DNA from: Symbiodinium kawagutii
Lineage: Eukaryota; Sar; Dinophyceae; Suessiales; Symbiodiniaceae
Direction: 5' to 3'
Assembly: GCA_009767595.1 (NCBI GenBank)
Contig: VSDK01015113.1
Coordinates: 365 to 64,364, forward strand
Length of the DNA stretch: 64,000 nucleotides
Of the stretch, positions 23,314-32,995 are shown in pieces. Position numbers and translations under genes: made by a program. Each line of letters opens with the position of its first letter. Positions within the stretch are counted from its first letter, which is position 1. A model generated the notes under the pieces. That model ran no database searches. It saw nothing but the letters and a program-made list of their open reading frames with translations, and had not been told where the DNA came from.

Positions 23314-24334
23314 TCAGGAAACATTGATCCGGTCGAGGCAATGAAATGTTGGCAGCACGAATGAGTTTATCACTCTCTACCTCTATGTCATTCCTAATGC
23401 AAGTGGCCATCCATCGTTGACGAATAATGGGAAGCACTGGGATCACTCTACGTACATCAGCCAATACCATGTTCATACCACAATCTTTGATAGTATCGCT
23501 AATGCTCTGGAAATGCTGGTGCTTAGATAACCCCGGCACATTTTCAAGCAGCAAGCACTTGGATCGACTCAGTCCCATTGTCCAAAGGAACTGAATGAAC
23601 AAAGCTCCATCCGGTACCCGCAAGCCGGGTTGGTGTGTGGCCGTGCTCCATGGTGGGCACGGTGGACTGGCAAGCCACCCCCCAATGTTGAGGCAACCTG
23701 CAATGACATGAATGAGAGGATTACGAACATCCCCGATGATCACACATGGCGTAGGAATGTCACCACCCTTCACCAATTCAATTGCTTCATTCACTTCCAA
23801 CAATATGCACCGATGCGATTCAGCACATGCGTCAGCCGTGATACGATCAATTTCCACCATCATGGCAACACTTGCCCCACATGCCTGCAGGCCAAATGTC
23901 CATCCCCCAATCCCAGCAAAGGCTTCTGCGAACACACATCCATCCCCACGAGGATGGAAGATAGGAAGCAGCTCACCCTTGATAGCTTTGATGTGAATAA
24001 CACCATCCACTTCTACAATGTCGAAATCCAGAAGTGTAAAATCCATCCCACATGTCACATACTGTAGTACCCATGGTTGGAAATCGCATGTCACCGAAGG
24101 ACACGGCACCGATGGATGCAATGGTACAGCAATGACCACTCCATCATCCACACTTTCCACCTTCATCTCCACACGCAATCTCTCAGCAAAGTTCAATGCA
24201 TGGGAATTGTGAACTCCCCACCGATCCAGCTGAAATCGTATAGGTTCCATCGCACATGACATATTCGGACTCATTTGTTGAAGCCTAGCGACTACTGGGA
24301 AGTTGAGCCCAGACGCCTCATCATTAACCATCAT
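23267..24334 (-). CDS. C5-cytosine DNA methyltransferase, catalytic part (retrotransposon-borne)
   Basis: The product would transfer a methyl group from S-adenosylmethionine to carbon 5 of cytosine in DNA. Motif I is FAGIGGW (139-145). An acidic residue after beta-2 is in MMVEID (158-163). The motif IV catalytic loop is SPPCPPWS with Cys226. Motif VI is LLLENVPG (Glu264, Asn265), and a motif VIII-like PIIRQRW lies at 302-308. Motifs IX and X are missing here but appear in the next frame. The N-terminal ~130 residues are not a known domain to me. The ATG at 24334 is preceded by TAA TTA within the six-base leader, so no longer N terminus is possible in this copy. The first residues (MMVND) derive from a local repeat word and may not belong to the original protein. 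The frame ends 27 residues after the PRPDQCF segment because of a frameshift. Catalytic residues are all present. Confidence 0.92.
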   Translation of the reverse strand: MMVNDEASGLNFPVVARLQQMSPNMSCAMEPIRFQLDRWGVHNSHALNFAERLRVEMKVESVDDGVVIAVPLHPSVPCPSVTCDFQPWVLQYVTCGMDFTLLDFDIVEVDGVIHIKAIKGELLPIFHPRGDGCVFAEAFAGIGGWTFGLQACGASVAMMVEIDRITADACAESHRCILLEVNEAIELVKGGDIPTPCVIIGDVRNPLIHVIAGCLNIGGWLASPPCPPWSTATHQPGLRVPDGALFIQFLWTMGLSRSKCLLLENVPGLSKHQHFQSISDTIKDCGMNMVLADVRRVIPVLPIIRQRWMATCIRNDIEVESDKLIRAANISLPRPDQCFLKDCSIEGAFPPALGA

Positions 24335-24340
24335 TAATTA

Positions 24341-24361
24341 ACCAGGACGGGCCACTAAACA
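24341..24361. repeat. Target-site duplication, right copy
   Basis: The 21 bases match 13477-13497 with one mismatch. This copy follows the 5' end of the minus-strand element directly. Confidence 0.75.
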
Positions 24362-26562
24362 GATTTTAGTTTCAGAAGGAAGCAGATTCGAAAAGTTGAA
24401 CTGATTGAACTGTTTCTAGATTTGTTCGTGGGAACTTTTGTTGGGTCTGAAACCTACGATCTTTTCACGCAAAATGACCAACTTAGATACACGGTGCTTA
24501 TCTTCAGTACCAGTTCGGAACCAGCAGACGCACAAATATTGAGGAGGGACATAACATATCTAGTCCTGACGGATGGAATTGGCTGTTGCCTATCAGTTCA
24601 ATCTAAATGTAGACTTTGTATAACTTTGTAATTGTTGTCACTTAACCATATAACTTGGTAGTTTTTGTCACCTAACCTTCCAAGACTGAGACAAAATGCA
24701 AATCGTCAATTTTGTGGTCATCCCAAGAATTAGAAAGATACGGCAATAAGTTCTTGGCCCTGACAATTATACACTTGGTCACAGAAGACAATGAAAATCG
24801 CACTGAAACTATCGCCTGGAAATACAGCACTTCCATATACTTGCATCATTTGAATGCACAAACATCCATTTCACATTCGCATGACTCCACGCCGTTTACT
24901 GGGCCGGCCGGAGATCTTTATACTGTATAAGATGAGTTTTCATACCTGCAGCACATGTTACATGGTTGGCCAAGTACTTCAAGAGGTGGCTTTGTTGAAA
25001 AGTGGTATCATTACATAGGTGGTTGGTTACCCTATCAACTATATATGATCATTTAGGAATGAGAGGTACCACAGTGGCGAACTGGACAAAGCAAGCGACG
25101 TTGTTTACCACTATTTATTGTGATTAATTAATTTTCCCCTACTTGTATATCAACCACTATTCACCATTTGTTTATTAACAAGGGGGTATTAGACATTGTT
25201 GTTGTTGTTAAATCATTATCAACCCACTATGAACCATTATTTTCTATTAGATATTGTCTATTGACCCTCGTTAAGCATTATCCCCAAGTTCCACAAGAAT
25301 CGACCCAAATCGCAGCAATGAACCAAGCCGTCCGAGTCCATGCTTCACTACCAATCACTCTAAACCTGTTTTCAGCACTAGTGTGATTTTTTATCCCTGA
25401 TCATTAACCAGTATCAATCATTTGTTTATAAACATATCAACAGAGGCAATTAGACATTACTAGCCATTATAAATGATTATACATGTTTAAACTATTATAA
25501 ACCGATTTTCACTTACCATTATTCCCATATGGTTTAACCCGGACGTTTGGACATTGTTGTTTAACCGTTCTTGACCCACTATTTATCTAGCAGACATTGT
25601 TTATTCACCCCTATTATTCACCATCATCGCCTGGTTGATCCACACGTGAAACCATTCTAATCCCTATGTCAACAGTCTAAAAGCCCCTGCTAAAAGGGCT
25701 CTATAAAACAACCATTATAAACCCATTGTTTGTCAGCATTGTCCCCTTACTGGTGAACGATAATTATTGTTACTACTTACTACTTGTTATTGGGATGGCG
25801 AAGGGTAGAGAGAGAGAGATTACTTCTCATTGCCATGTTGTGTAATCATTATTAGCCATGAGTAACCATTCCCCTATCATCAACCACTATCAACCGTCTA
25901 TTAACAGGGGCTTTTAGACATGATTAGTATTCACTATGAAGGTTTGTAAAACATTTCACAACAATCCCAATGTTAATAGTCTAATAGCTCACCATCCAGC
26001 TCACTAGCTCACCAATATCAACCCAGTGAGGTCTTCAGTTTCCACCTCTTCCATGAGGCGGCTCCTCCCATTTCCGTGCCCTTGCGCGGCAGCGTGGGTC
26101 CCCGTGGGAACGCAAACCGCTTGTGACTTCCCAGCAGCATGGGCTGGCGTGATTGAGGAGAAACAATGTGATTTTCTGTGCAACTTATTGGAAAAACAAT
26201 GTTTTCCACTGAAAACAATGGGTGTTTTATAGGACCAAAAATCTTTTGCAGCTTAATTAGCTTAAGTATGATGAAGTTTGTTGTTAACATATCAAGGATC
26301 GTGACCAGCAACAATACATAGTGTTTGACAAGGGTTGTCACCATCAATAGTAAAGAATAGGGGGCAATAAGCAACAATAGTGGCAACATATCTACTAGTT
26401 GGGGGTGTGAAGCATGTTTGAATTTACGCCAATATTTGGGATAGTTGATTAATTAACTAAAATTCACCGTAGGGGTTGAACATACCATGATAGGGAGTTG
26501 ATGCTGTGGTGTCATACTTTTCATCGCTGGAATAACGCAGGCATATTTGACAGATACATGTT

Positions 26563-26736
26563 TGGTTGGTGGTTTGAAACGACGGGTAATAAGGTTGATA
26601 ATATGGATAAAACGCAACAGGAGGGGTACAACAGCTAACTGGCTGATGTGTTCATGCGTTTTATTATTTCCCCTAGGGATTATTAACAGATGGTCGATCG
26701 ACTAATATTTTTCATAGGGGTTGAAACCACCAACCA
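26563..26736. mobile_element. R3 MITE-like element, 174 bp with terminal inverted repeats
   Basis: The left end tggttggtggtttgaa (26563-26578) is the inverted complement, 15 of 16, of the right end ttgaaaccaccaacca (26721-26736). The interior has no open frame. A shorter relative with the same ends is at 50337-50440, and a one-ended relative is at 8569-8606. No clear target duplication was found. Confidence 0.5.
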
Positions 26737-26955
26737 GATATTTTCAATGCTTCTGGGCGTATAATTTTGACATATAACAGTGTGCTTGGATCGTACTTAT
26801 TTGAGGTGCGTGGCTGGCGGATGACTAGCGATAGATACAGGTTACCAGCCTCATTTTTGATATAGACTGTTCCTCATGGTGGTGATGTCAGTGGGGGAGG
26901 ACTTGCTATGTAAGCAGAGTATCCCAGAAATGTTCCGTTGTTGGTATTGAATTGA

Positions 26956-27240
26956 TTACTCTATTTTTTTTATTTGCCCAGATGTTTTTGTAGACTCAGC
27001 GTATTTGCTAAATATTTCTCTACAAATTGCTTGGCATCCACTTCTGACAATTACTTCAGAATTACTGCTGCGACGTGAAGTGCTTTCCTGAAATTTCTGA
27101 GCAACCGGGTCCCAGTCCCATACTGCATACAGGCCACCTGCGTCTCCCGTGGCCGAATGCTTTCTGACTTCTGCAGCTTTGCAGGATTGCCAAAGGGTCG
27201 ACTCTCGACCGTGACAATTCGTAACCATGTCTGCTGGCAA
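26956..27240 (-). CDS. Exon-like open segment (weak)
   Basis: The minus strand reads 94 codons without a stop. The central part (AAEVRKHSATGDAGGLYAVW) uses GC-ending codons more than its surroundings. No family is recognised. It ends in AT-rich sequence (tttttttattt), which looks non-coding. It may be an exon of a split gene or chance. Confidence 0.15.
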   Translation of the reverse strand: MPADMVTNCHGRESTLWQSCKAAEVRKHSATGDAGGLYAVWDWDPVAQKFQESTSRRSSNSEVIVRSGCQAICREIFSKYAESTKTSGQIKKIE

Positions 27241-27589
27241 TTGGCCAAGAGGACTCAGTATGAAAATTTATGAAGTGTCATGTAATCATTTGATATGAAT
27301 GTGTAAATATAACACACTCACACACACATATATATACTTTTATATTTAAACAAACAGTCTATGTGTGTATTTATTCATTCATGAAATCATTTGTTCCTTT
27401 ATTTCTCAAACACTACTTACACATGTATACATATAAATGAATATATACTTATATTTGCATTTCCACATTGCCATATTAACCATCGCCAATCATCACTGGT
27501 TAATGGAGCCAACCTTTAGAGGGCAAACCGTCGGACGCACCGGCAAAAAATCATCACCGATCATCAACCACCATCGACGAATTCGGATC

Positions 27590-27691
27590 AATGAGCCAAC
27601 CATCGCCGGGGCGGTGTCCTCCGCTGAGATCTCCGGAAGCAACTGACGAGGCCGAGGGCGGCATTGGGTCCCAGATTGAGGCAATTTTCAG
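27590..27691 (+). CDS. Candidate exon ending at a GT donor (weak)
   Basis: The frame MSQPSPGRCPPLRSPEATDE continues to a ttttcag/gtgtgg junction at about 27691. About 265 bases later a pyrimidine-rich tatatttttttcctgcag precedes a short open piece (27957-27984) that again ends at g/gttgac. The pattern fits a GT-AG intron. No product can be named. Confidence 0.17.
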
Positions 27692-28556
27692 GTGTGGTGT
27701 TTCAGTTTTTTTAATGATGATATGCCAAACTTATTGCGATCATTGTTTCTTAGTTGTTCTAGGTTGTTTTTTGCAAAAGTGTGAAATCCCAAATTATGAC
27801 ATTTTGCTTGCCATTCCCTGAAGATCCACATTTTCGTAGAAACGTCGTAAGACTCGAGGTTTTGTTAAAGTATGCTAGATTTATTCAGTTGCGCCGCGCC
27901 CTACTTGCACATAAGTTGAATCTTGATGTTCACACCATTATATTTTTTTCCTGCAGATCAATGGCCTACAGAGACAGAATACGCAGGTTGACAGACAGAT
28001 TCGATGGTTTGAAAAAGGCAAGAATAAAATGACAAGCGTGTTGAGATGAACGGGAGGCAGAGAGGCAGAGATGTTAAGATTGATGGAAAGTTTGATAGGT
28101 AGATGTAGAGTCATATGGAGAGATCGGTTGGATAGATGGGTGGGTACGTAGGTATGTAAGTAGGCACACACTTACACTTGGAGAAGCTTGGATTACACAT
28201 ATGATATGAATAGACGTATGCAATTCACAGATAACTTCCTTTTTTTGAAATTAAACTGGGTTCGCTTCATGTGGATTTAAGAGTGTAAGTTGGTGTGAGT
28301 GTGGCTGGTGTTTCCAGCCAATGGTCTTTGGGTATTGCCAAGCCTGTCGCTGCAGCAGCGGCCATCGCAAATGCACAGTTCCATTGACACAGGAGAATCA
28401 GGACGGTTGACAACAGAACATTGCCTTCTGCAACAGGAACCCATGCCGTCAAATTCAACGGAATATTGGGTTTCCCCCCTGCCGCTTCGCTCGCCAAGAT
28501 TTTGGAGTTATTAGGTTTGCATGACATCATAACGGTCACCATTATCCAATAGTGAA

Positions 28557-29146
28557 CATCAATGAATGAATGAATGAATCAATAAATCAACGAATGAATC
28601 AATGAATCAGTGAATGAATTAATGAATGAATGAATGAATCAATCAATGAATCAATGAATAAACAATTCAATGAATCAATGAATCAATGAATGAATGAAGG
28701 AATGAAGGAATGAATGAATGAATCAATGAATGAATGAATGAATGAATGAATGAATGAATGAATGAATGAACAAACGAACAAATGAATGAATGAATTGAAT
28801 AAATGAATGAATGACTGAACGAACAAATGAATGAACAAATGAATGAACGAATGAATGACCGAATGGATGAATGAATCAATGAATCAATGAATGAATCAAT
28901 GCATCAATGAATCAATGCACCAATGAATCAATGAATCAATGAATCAATGAATCAATGAATCAATGAATGAATTAATGCATGAATGCATGAATGAATGAAT
29001 CAATCAATACAGTAAACAAATCAATCAATCAATGAATCAATGAATCACTGAATCAATGAATGAATCAATGCATCAATGAATCAATGCACCAATGAATCAA
29101 TGCACCAATGAATCAATCAATCAATCAATCAATAGATAGATAGATA
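28557..29146. repeat. AATG/AATC tetranucleotide tract
   Basis: About 590 bases of tgaa and tcaa units in changing mixtures, with a few tgca and gaac interruptions. It ends in gatagatagatatatatata. The minus-strand reading HSFIHSFIHSF is an artefact of the repeat. The same units in inverted orientation form the tract at 35.37 kb. Confidence 0.95.
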
Positions 29147-29294
29147 TATATATATATATCAATATTTATAGATTCATTCAGAAACCTTAACCAATCAATC
29201 ACCTTCACCAATCTCAATTCACAAACCAACATTCAAAATCAATCACTATTGACAATTAAGCTGACAACAGAGGTGACATTTCGCATCAATCCCC

Positions 29295-29412
29295 ATGGGC
29301 AAACCTAAGTACCAAAGCTTCTGTTCGGCTGGGTACACCAACGGCATCCAAAGACCCAGTGTCGAGGCCGAAAGCCAAGAACGGGGCTGCTTGGATCGCA
29401 GTCTCACAACCT
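29295..29412 (+). CDS. Exon-like open segment (weak)
   Basis: The plus frame MGKPKYQSFCSAGYTNGIQR and following residues use GC-ending codons and run to about CTCACAACC. It then enters the R1 repeat copy at 29421, where the frame stays open but no longer means anything. It could be an exon whose donor lies just before R1. No family is recognised. Confidence 0.17.
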
Positions 29413-29420
29413 GGCCGGTG

Positions 29421-29525
29421 CTTGGGAGGGAGCGATTCGGAGCCAGGGGTAGCCTGAGTTGGCCAGAGCCACGGGAGCCAGGCCAGGAGCTACCAGGAGT
29501 GCCCGTTCACGTAAATGGTAGCAAC
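29421..29525 (+). repeat. R1 dispersed repeat copy (b)
   Basis: It shares cttgggagggagcgatt, ggagccaggggtagcc, ggccaggagctaccaggag and aaatggtagcaac with the other R1 copies. It contains two related half-units, the first ending in gagccagggg and the second in gagctaccaggag, so R1 looks like a diverged dimer. Confidence 0.6.
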
Positions 29526-30935
29526 AAGTCTCAAGAACTTCGAGATAACTTCTTTCTCCAAGGCTGGTTCACCAAAGGCTCCTACAACTCTCTATAAATG
29601 CAGACGGTTACATCCTCACAGCCCAAATTGTGGACAGGTTTTGGTTGACCGTTTGCTTAAGTGATCAATCGTTTGTTCCGTACTGTCACTTGACGATCGC
29701 ACAAACATCCGAGGTTTGGCGGTGTATACCCCATGACTCATGTCAGTAATAGCCCCACAGTAGACAACCATGCGTTTGTTTGGAATAGATCCATGCAGGC
29801 AGTGCCTATGGGAAAATGTCCGTGAGCTCATAGCGTCTAGATTATAAGAGTCCCTTTCCTGTGGAGTGAGAATACTCCTTAGAGAATCAGTTTTGGCCCT
29901 GAAGCGTGGGGGGCCTCTGAGCATTTGCTGGAGAACCTGGAACATCACTCATTACCCCTAGGAACAATTGTTATTTCGTACCAAGAAGTATCCCAGACGA
30001 GTTTCGGAATTTCGGAGGCGTGAAAGCATGTGCGCATTTGTATCGGGGCATATGTATGCGTACATATAGGTTACAAATGCATTCATGGATAGATACATAC
30101 GAAATTACATACATGCATATGCATATGCATATATTATATTATATGTACATATACATGCACCAACGAGGCAGCATGATACACATATGTGCCGGCACCTGCG
30201 GTTTGGTCTTTTGAATGTCCCATACACGTGTGCAGCTAAGCATGTTTGCATGCAGGCTAAGTATCCCAAGGCACCGCGGGCCCATGTTCAAGATGTTGAT
30301 GTGAACAGGTTCCTTCTGGCGGCACCCTGACCGACCTGCTATAGTTGCATCCGATTGTCCAACAGTTGGTGATCATATGAATCATCTGAACTAGCTACTT
30401 GGATTTGTTTTTCTTCCCGCTATATTTTTCATTTTTTCCAACAGCAGTGATTGTTTTCAAGCAGTCAATGGTATCCAGTTCTTCTTGTTGATGGTTGATG
30501 AAACCATGGGACTGAATATGACTAAGCGTTTTGTGGATAACTTGGTGGTTGCCATTCACCAGTGGTCGCTATGCGTGTCGTATCCTGAACGCTTCCTGCG
30601 GCGTTGAGGCTGATGAGCCAACAGAGGCGTGAACTGTGGGGCACGTTGTCTAAAAGTGCATCATCTCTTGGAAGGTCACCTCAAAATACCTCAAATGTCT
30701 CCCAGAACTTTGAGAAAAATAAACCCATAATGAAGTCACTTACAAGCCCTTTAGTGCAATCAGCTATTCTTTAGTTTTTACACTCTATTCTTTAAGTTTG
30801 AGTTTCCATGTCATTTGCTTTCGTTATCAATGAGTGTCAATACGCTTGATTTATGGTCAATCAAGCTGGCTAGAAGCACGGAATACTAGCGCAACCATAC
30901 AACTGGTTGAGAATGGGTCCATGGTCTACAGGTTC

Positions 30936-31041
30936 ATTGAGAGGGAGAAAGGCCAGGAGCCAGGGGTATCCGGAATTGGCCCTTTCAAGAGGGAGCGAGG
31001 CGAGGAGCTACCAGGAGTGGCCAAACCAAATGGTAGTCAAC
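30936..31041 (+). repeat. R1 dispersed repeat copy (c)
   Basis: This is the best-preserved R1 copy: gagggagaaaggccaggagc, caggggtatcc, ttggccctttcaagagggag, cgaggcgaggagctacc, aggagtggccaaacc. The two half-units (gggagNNAGGCCAGGAGC) are most similar to each other here. Confidence 0.65.
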
Positions 31042-31483
31042 AAGTAGAACTTAGAACGAATATGTAACGTGATGAGCCAGCAATGGTGGTCGGTCATTAC
31101 CAATCATCATTTCCATTTCTTGAGGACTTAATCCATACTTACACATGACTTAGCCATCACATTAGCATCAACTAGTCTGACAGTCATTTCAAATTGCACC
31201 ACTATTACACTAATTAATTCAACCACCATTTGGCATTTTGACTGTTAGTGGTACAACGTTCCACCATCATTCAGGATGATCCTTGAACCACTAGTTAACC
31301 ATGAATCAACCATCACTATCCATTTGATTCATTTAACTCAATTCTCTAATCAGTATAGGTAATGTCAACCAACCACCAGTGAACCATATTGACCATATTC
31401 AATAAGCTGATCATCCAGCAACCTTTAGAAGACATTAGCCTACCATATTCCACCACGTATCGAATACGTATTTGGCAAGCATC

Positions 31484-31654
31484 AAGATCGACAAGCTGCA
31501 TGCAGTGGACCTTTGGTCCAGGATCTCCTTCAAGCTGCGGAGTGGCTCCGGAACGCGGGTGAACCCAGGGATTCGGAGCGAAACCACAGATTGGACAATC
31601 ACAACGCGGGTGGCACGTGGGCAAGGATCCTCCCCAAGAAGTGTAGCAGGCTGA
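31484..31654 (+). CDS. Exon-like open segment (weak)
   Basis: From about atcaag/atcgacaag the plus frame reads KIDKLHAVDLWSRISFKLRS and continues to a TGA at 31654 with GC-rich third positions, in contrast to the AT-rich flanks. The downstream part abuts R1 copy d at 31660. Another plus frame is also open across it (31513-31932), so the frame is not certain. No known domain is visible. Confidence 0.2.
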   Translation, partial: KIDKLHAVDLWSRISFKLRSGSGTRVNPGIRSETTDWTITTRVARGQGSSPRSVAG

Positions 31655-31659
31655 TGCAG

Positions 31660-31750
31660 GCTGGGAGGGAGCTGAGAGCCAGGGGTCCCAAGTTGGCCCT
31701 TTTGAATAAGGAAGGTATGAGGGTACCAGGAGTGCAGGTAAATGAACACC
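31660..31750 (+). repeat. R1 dispersed repeat copy (d)
   Basis: It shares gctgggagggagctgagagc, caggggtccc, ttggcccttttgaa and gggtaccaggagtgc with the family. It lies 0.6 kb after copy c in the same orientation. Confidence 0.55.
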
Positions 31751-31994
31751 CCAACAGCTGTGCCAGTGACTGGTCATTTGTGGGTGCAGTCATTGTATTT
31801 AGCTGGTTGAACTTAGGCAGTTGGGTGCCTGGACATGATCAGGGCTATCTTGCTGTGCTTTACTTCTGGGGCTGTGATATTTTGGGACCCGCGATCATGG
31901 TTCACATTTCCTGCTCCCATGGTATGCAATGATTTGAAGGCCACGGGCAATTTGGTAATTTGTCATTCCTTTTTGGCAGGATCACCAGCCGAGA

Positions 31995-32600
31995 TTGAAA
32001 ATGGTTTGTCCTGTTTTGTCATTTTGTCCTCAATGTCTTTATGCTCGATTCTATTTCCTGTTGCCTAGATCACGATCCATGGGTCAGTTGGATACGACTT
32101 GCCAAAACGTCCTGCTGGATTTTGCTGCCAGCACTTTGTTTTTGTCGGTACCTGTCATTTTCTCTCACTGCGCCCTACTTGGATTCATCTACTCTGTTTG
32201 GATCCATATGATCCGTTTGTGTGGGAGTGTGTTTTTCCGACTTCAGACTTATGCTATGGGGGGGGGGGCAGGGCGGGACAAAAAATCATTGATCGAAGCT
32301 GCGACGAAAAGTGGAGCTGCATGCAAGTTTTTGTTGTTTTGTGCTTTTGTCATTTATTCTTCGCATTCGTGTGTGTGCAGTGATTTTGTTTCTTGCATTG
32401 GTCACTGTAGTGAATTGAAAATATGGAACAACAATCAAGAAACAGAAGATGAACAGCGGCGGTCCCCTACTCATCCTTTCAGTGGAACGTTTCCTCAACT
32501 GGCAGAGTTCATTGCTTGCCAGAAGAACCCACCTTACTACAAGCTGGTGGAAATACTGCTGGATACCTGGATCATCCTGGATCACGCACTGACAACATGA
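31995..32600 (+). other. 201-codon open frame of doubtful coding value
   Basis: The frame is open but its first 120 codons are T-rich, with homopolymer-like hydrophobic residues. Only the last ~45 codons (ETEDEQRRSPTHPFSGTFPQ and on to ILLDTWIILDHAL) look like protein. It may contain one real exon near 32430-32600 after a pyrimidine-rich intron-like stretch. I cannot assign a product. Confidence 0.15.
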
Positions 32601-32839
32601 CAAATCAATGTCGCAGCACATGTCCGGCTAAAACACCTCAACGTCAGCATTTGTAACCAACCCATGGCCCATGGCTTTGATCCGCATCAGTCCTAGTGGT
32701 GCCCCCGTAGTTAAGATTTGGTTCCTAAGGCAATTTCACTTTAGTTACATTTACCATGATAGTTACCCTAGTTCTAAGCCAAGCTAACCTACCTTTTCGC
32801 TGGTGAAGGAACCACCTTGCAGGTGGGGTCCTAGGATCC

Positions 32840-32995
32840 CTTGGAACCAGGGAACAGCTGTGCACCGCTACGACATCGCTGGGCTCAGCTACCGGGGGCC
32901 CCAAGGCAGATGCCTTGGTCATTGGCTCCGGCGCCGGATTGAGCGAAGAGCTCAGCACGGGGTCAAAGTTTGGGTTCAACTATCATCTATGTATT
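32840..32995 (+). CDS. Exon-like segment with a glycine-rich VIGSGAGLS motif (weak)
   Basis: After an AG at about 32850 one plus frame reads TREQLCTATTSLGSATGGPK and then ADALVIGSGAGLSEELSTGS. ADALVIGSGAG is the kind of glycine-rich nucleotide-binding loop seen at the start of Rossmann-type and sirtuin domains. Both neighbouring plus frames and one minus frame are open over most of the segment, so the call rests on this motif alone. The next likely exon is not identified. A (TA)n run begins right after it at 33009. Confidence 0.2.

Larger units (their letters stand above)
13498..24340 (-). mobile_element. 10.8-kb LINE-type retrotransposon carrying a C5 DNA methyltransferase
   Basis: Four large minus-strand reading frames follow each other with little or no spacing: methyltransferase (24334-23267), methyltransferase tail plus ORF1-like protein (23301-19618), membrane/Arg-rich leader plus endonuclease and start of reverse transcriptase (19602-16423), and reverse transcriptase plus RNase H (16585-13640). 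There are no LTRs. The ends are defined by a 21-bp duplication at 13477-13497 and 24341-24361. The 5' leader before the first ATG is only six bases, so this copy may be 5' truncated. The 3' end has about 140 bases after the last stop, ending in two repeats of an aatgatggtt-type word. The 16-base word ttaatgatggttaatg lies near both termini. Frames of about 1,000 codons without internal stops and a nearly perfect duplication suggest a fairly young insertion, but two single-base shifts break the coding sequence. Similar methyltransferase-bearing elements are known from dinoflagellates; the exact family is not determined here. Confidence 0.9.
24362..28556. other. Intergenic DNA, AT-rich, with one R3 element
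   Basis: I see no supported gene. The stretch holds many aaccatcatt/accactattaacc-type words, the inverted-repeat element at 26563-26736, a TA-rich patch at about 27320-27440, and three weak exon-like patches (26956-27240 minus; 27590-27691 plus; 28290-28515, strand unclear). Confidence 0.5.

Noticed and set aside
13498..24340. LTR retrotransposon or DNA virus interpretation of the large element
   Set aside because: No long terminal repeats, integrase, protease or capsid motifs; an EEP endonuclease with RT and RNase H plus a target-site duplication fits a LINE.
28667..28879. HSFIHSFI-type minus-strand frame
   Set aside because: Pure translation of the tetranucleotide repeat.
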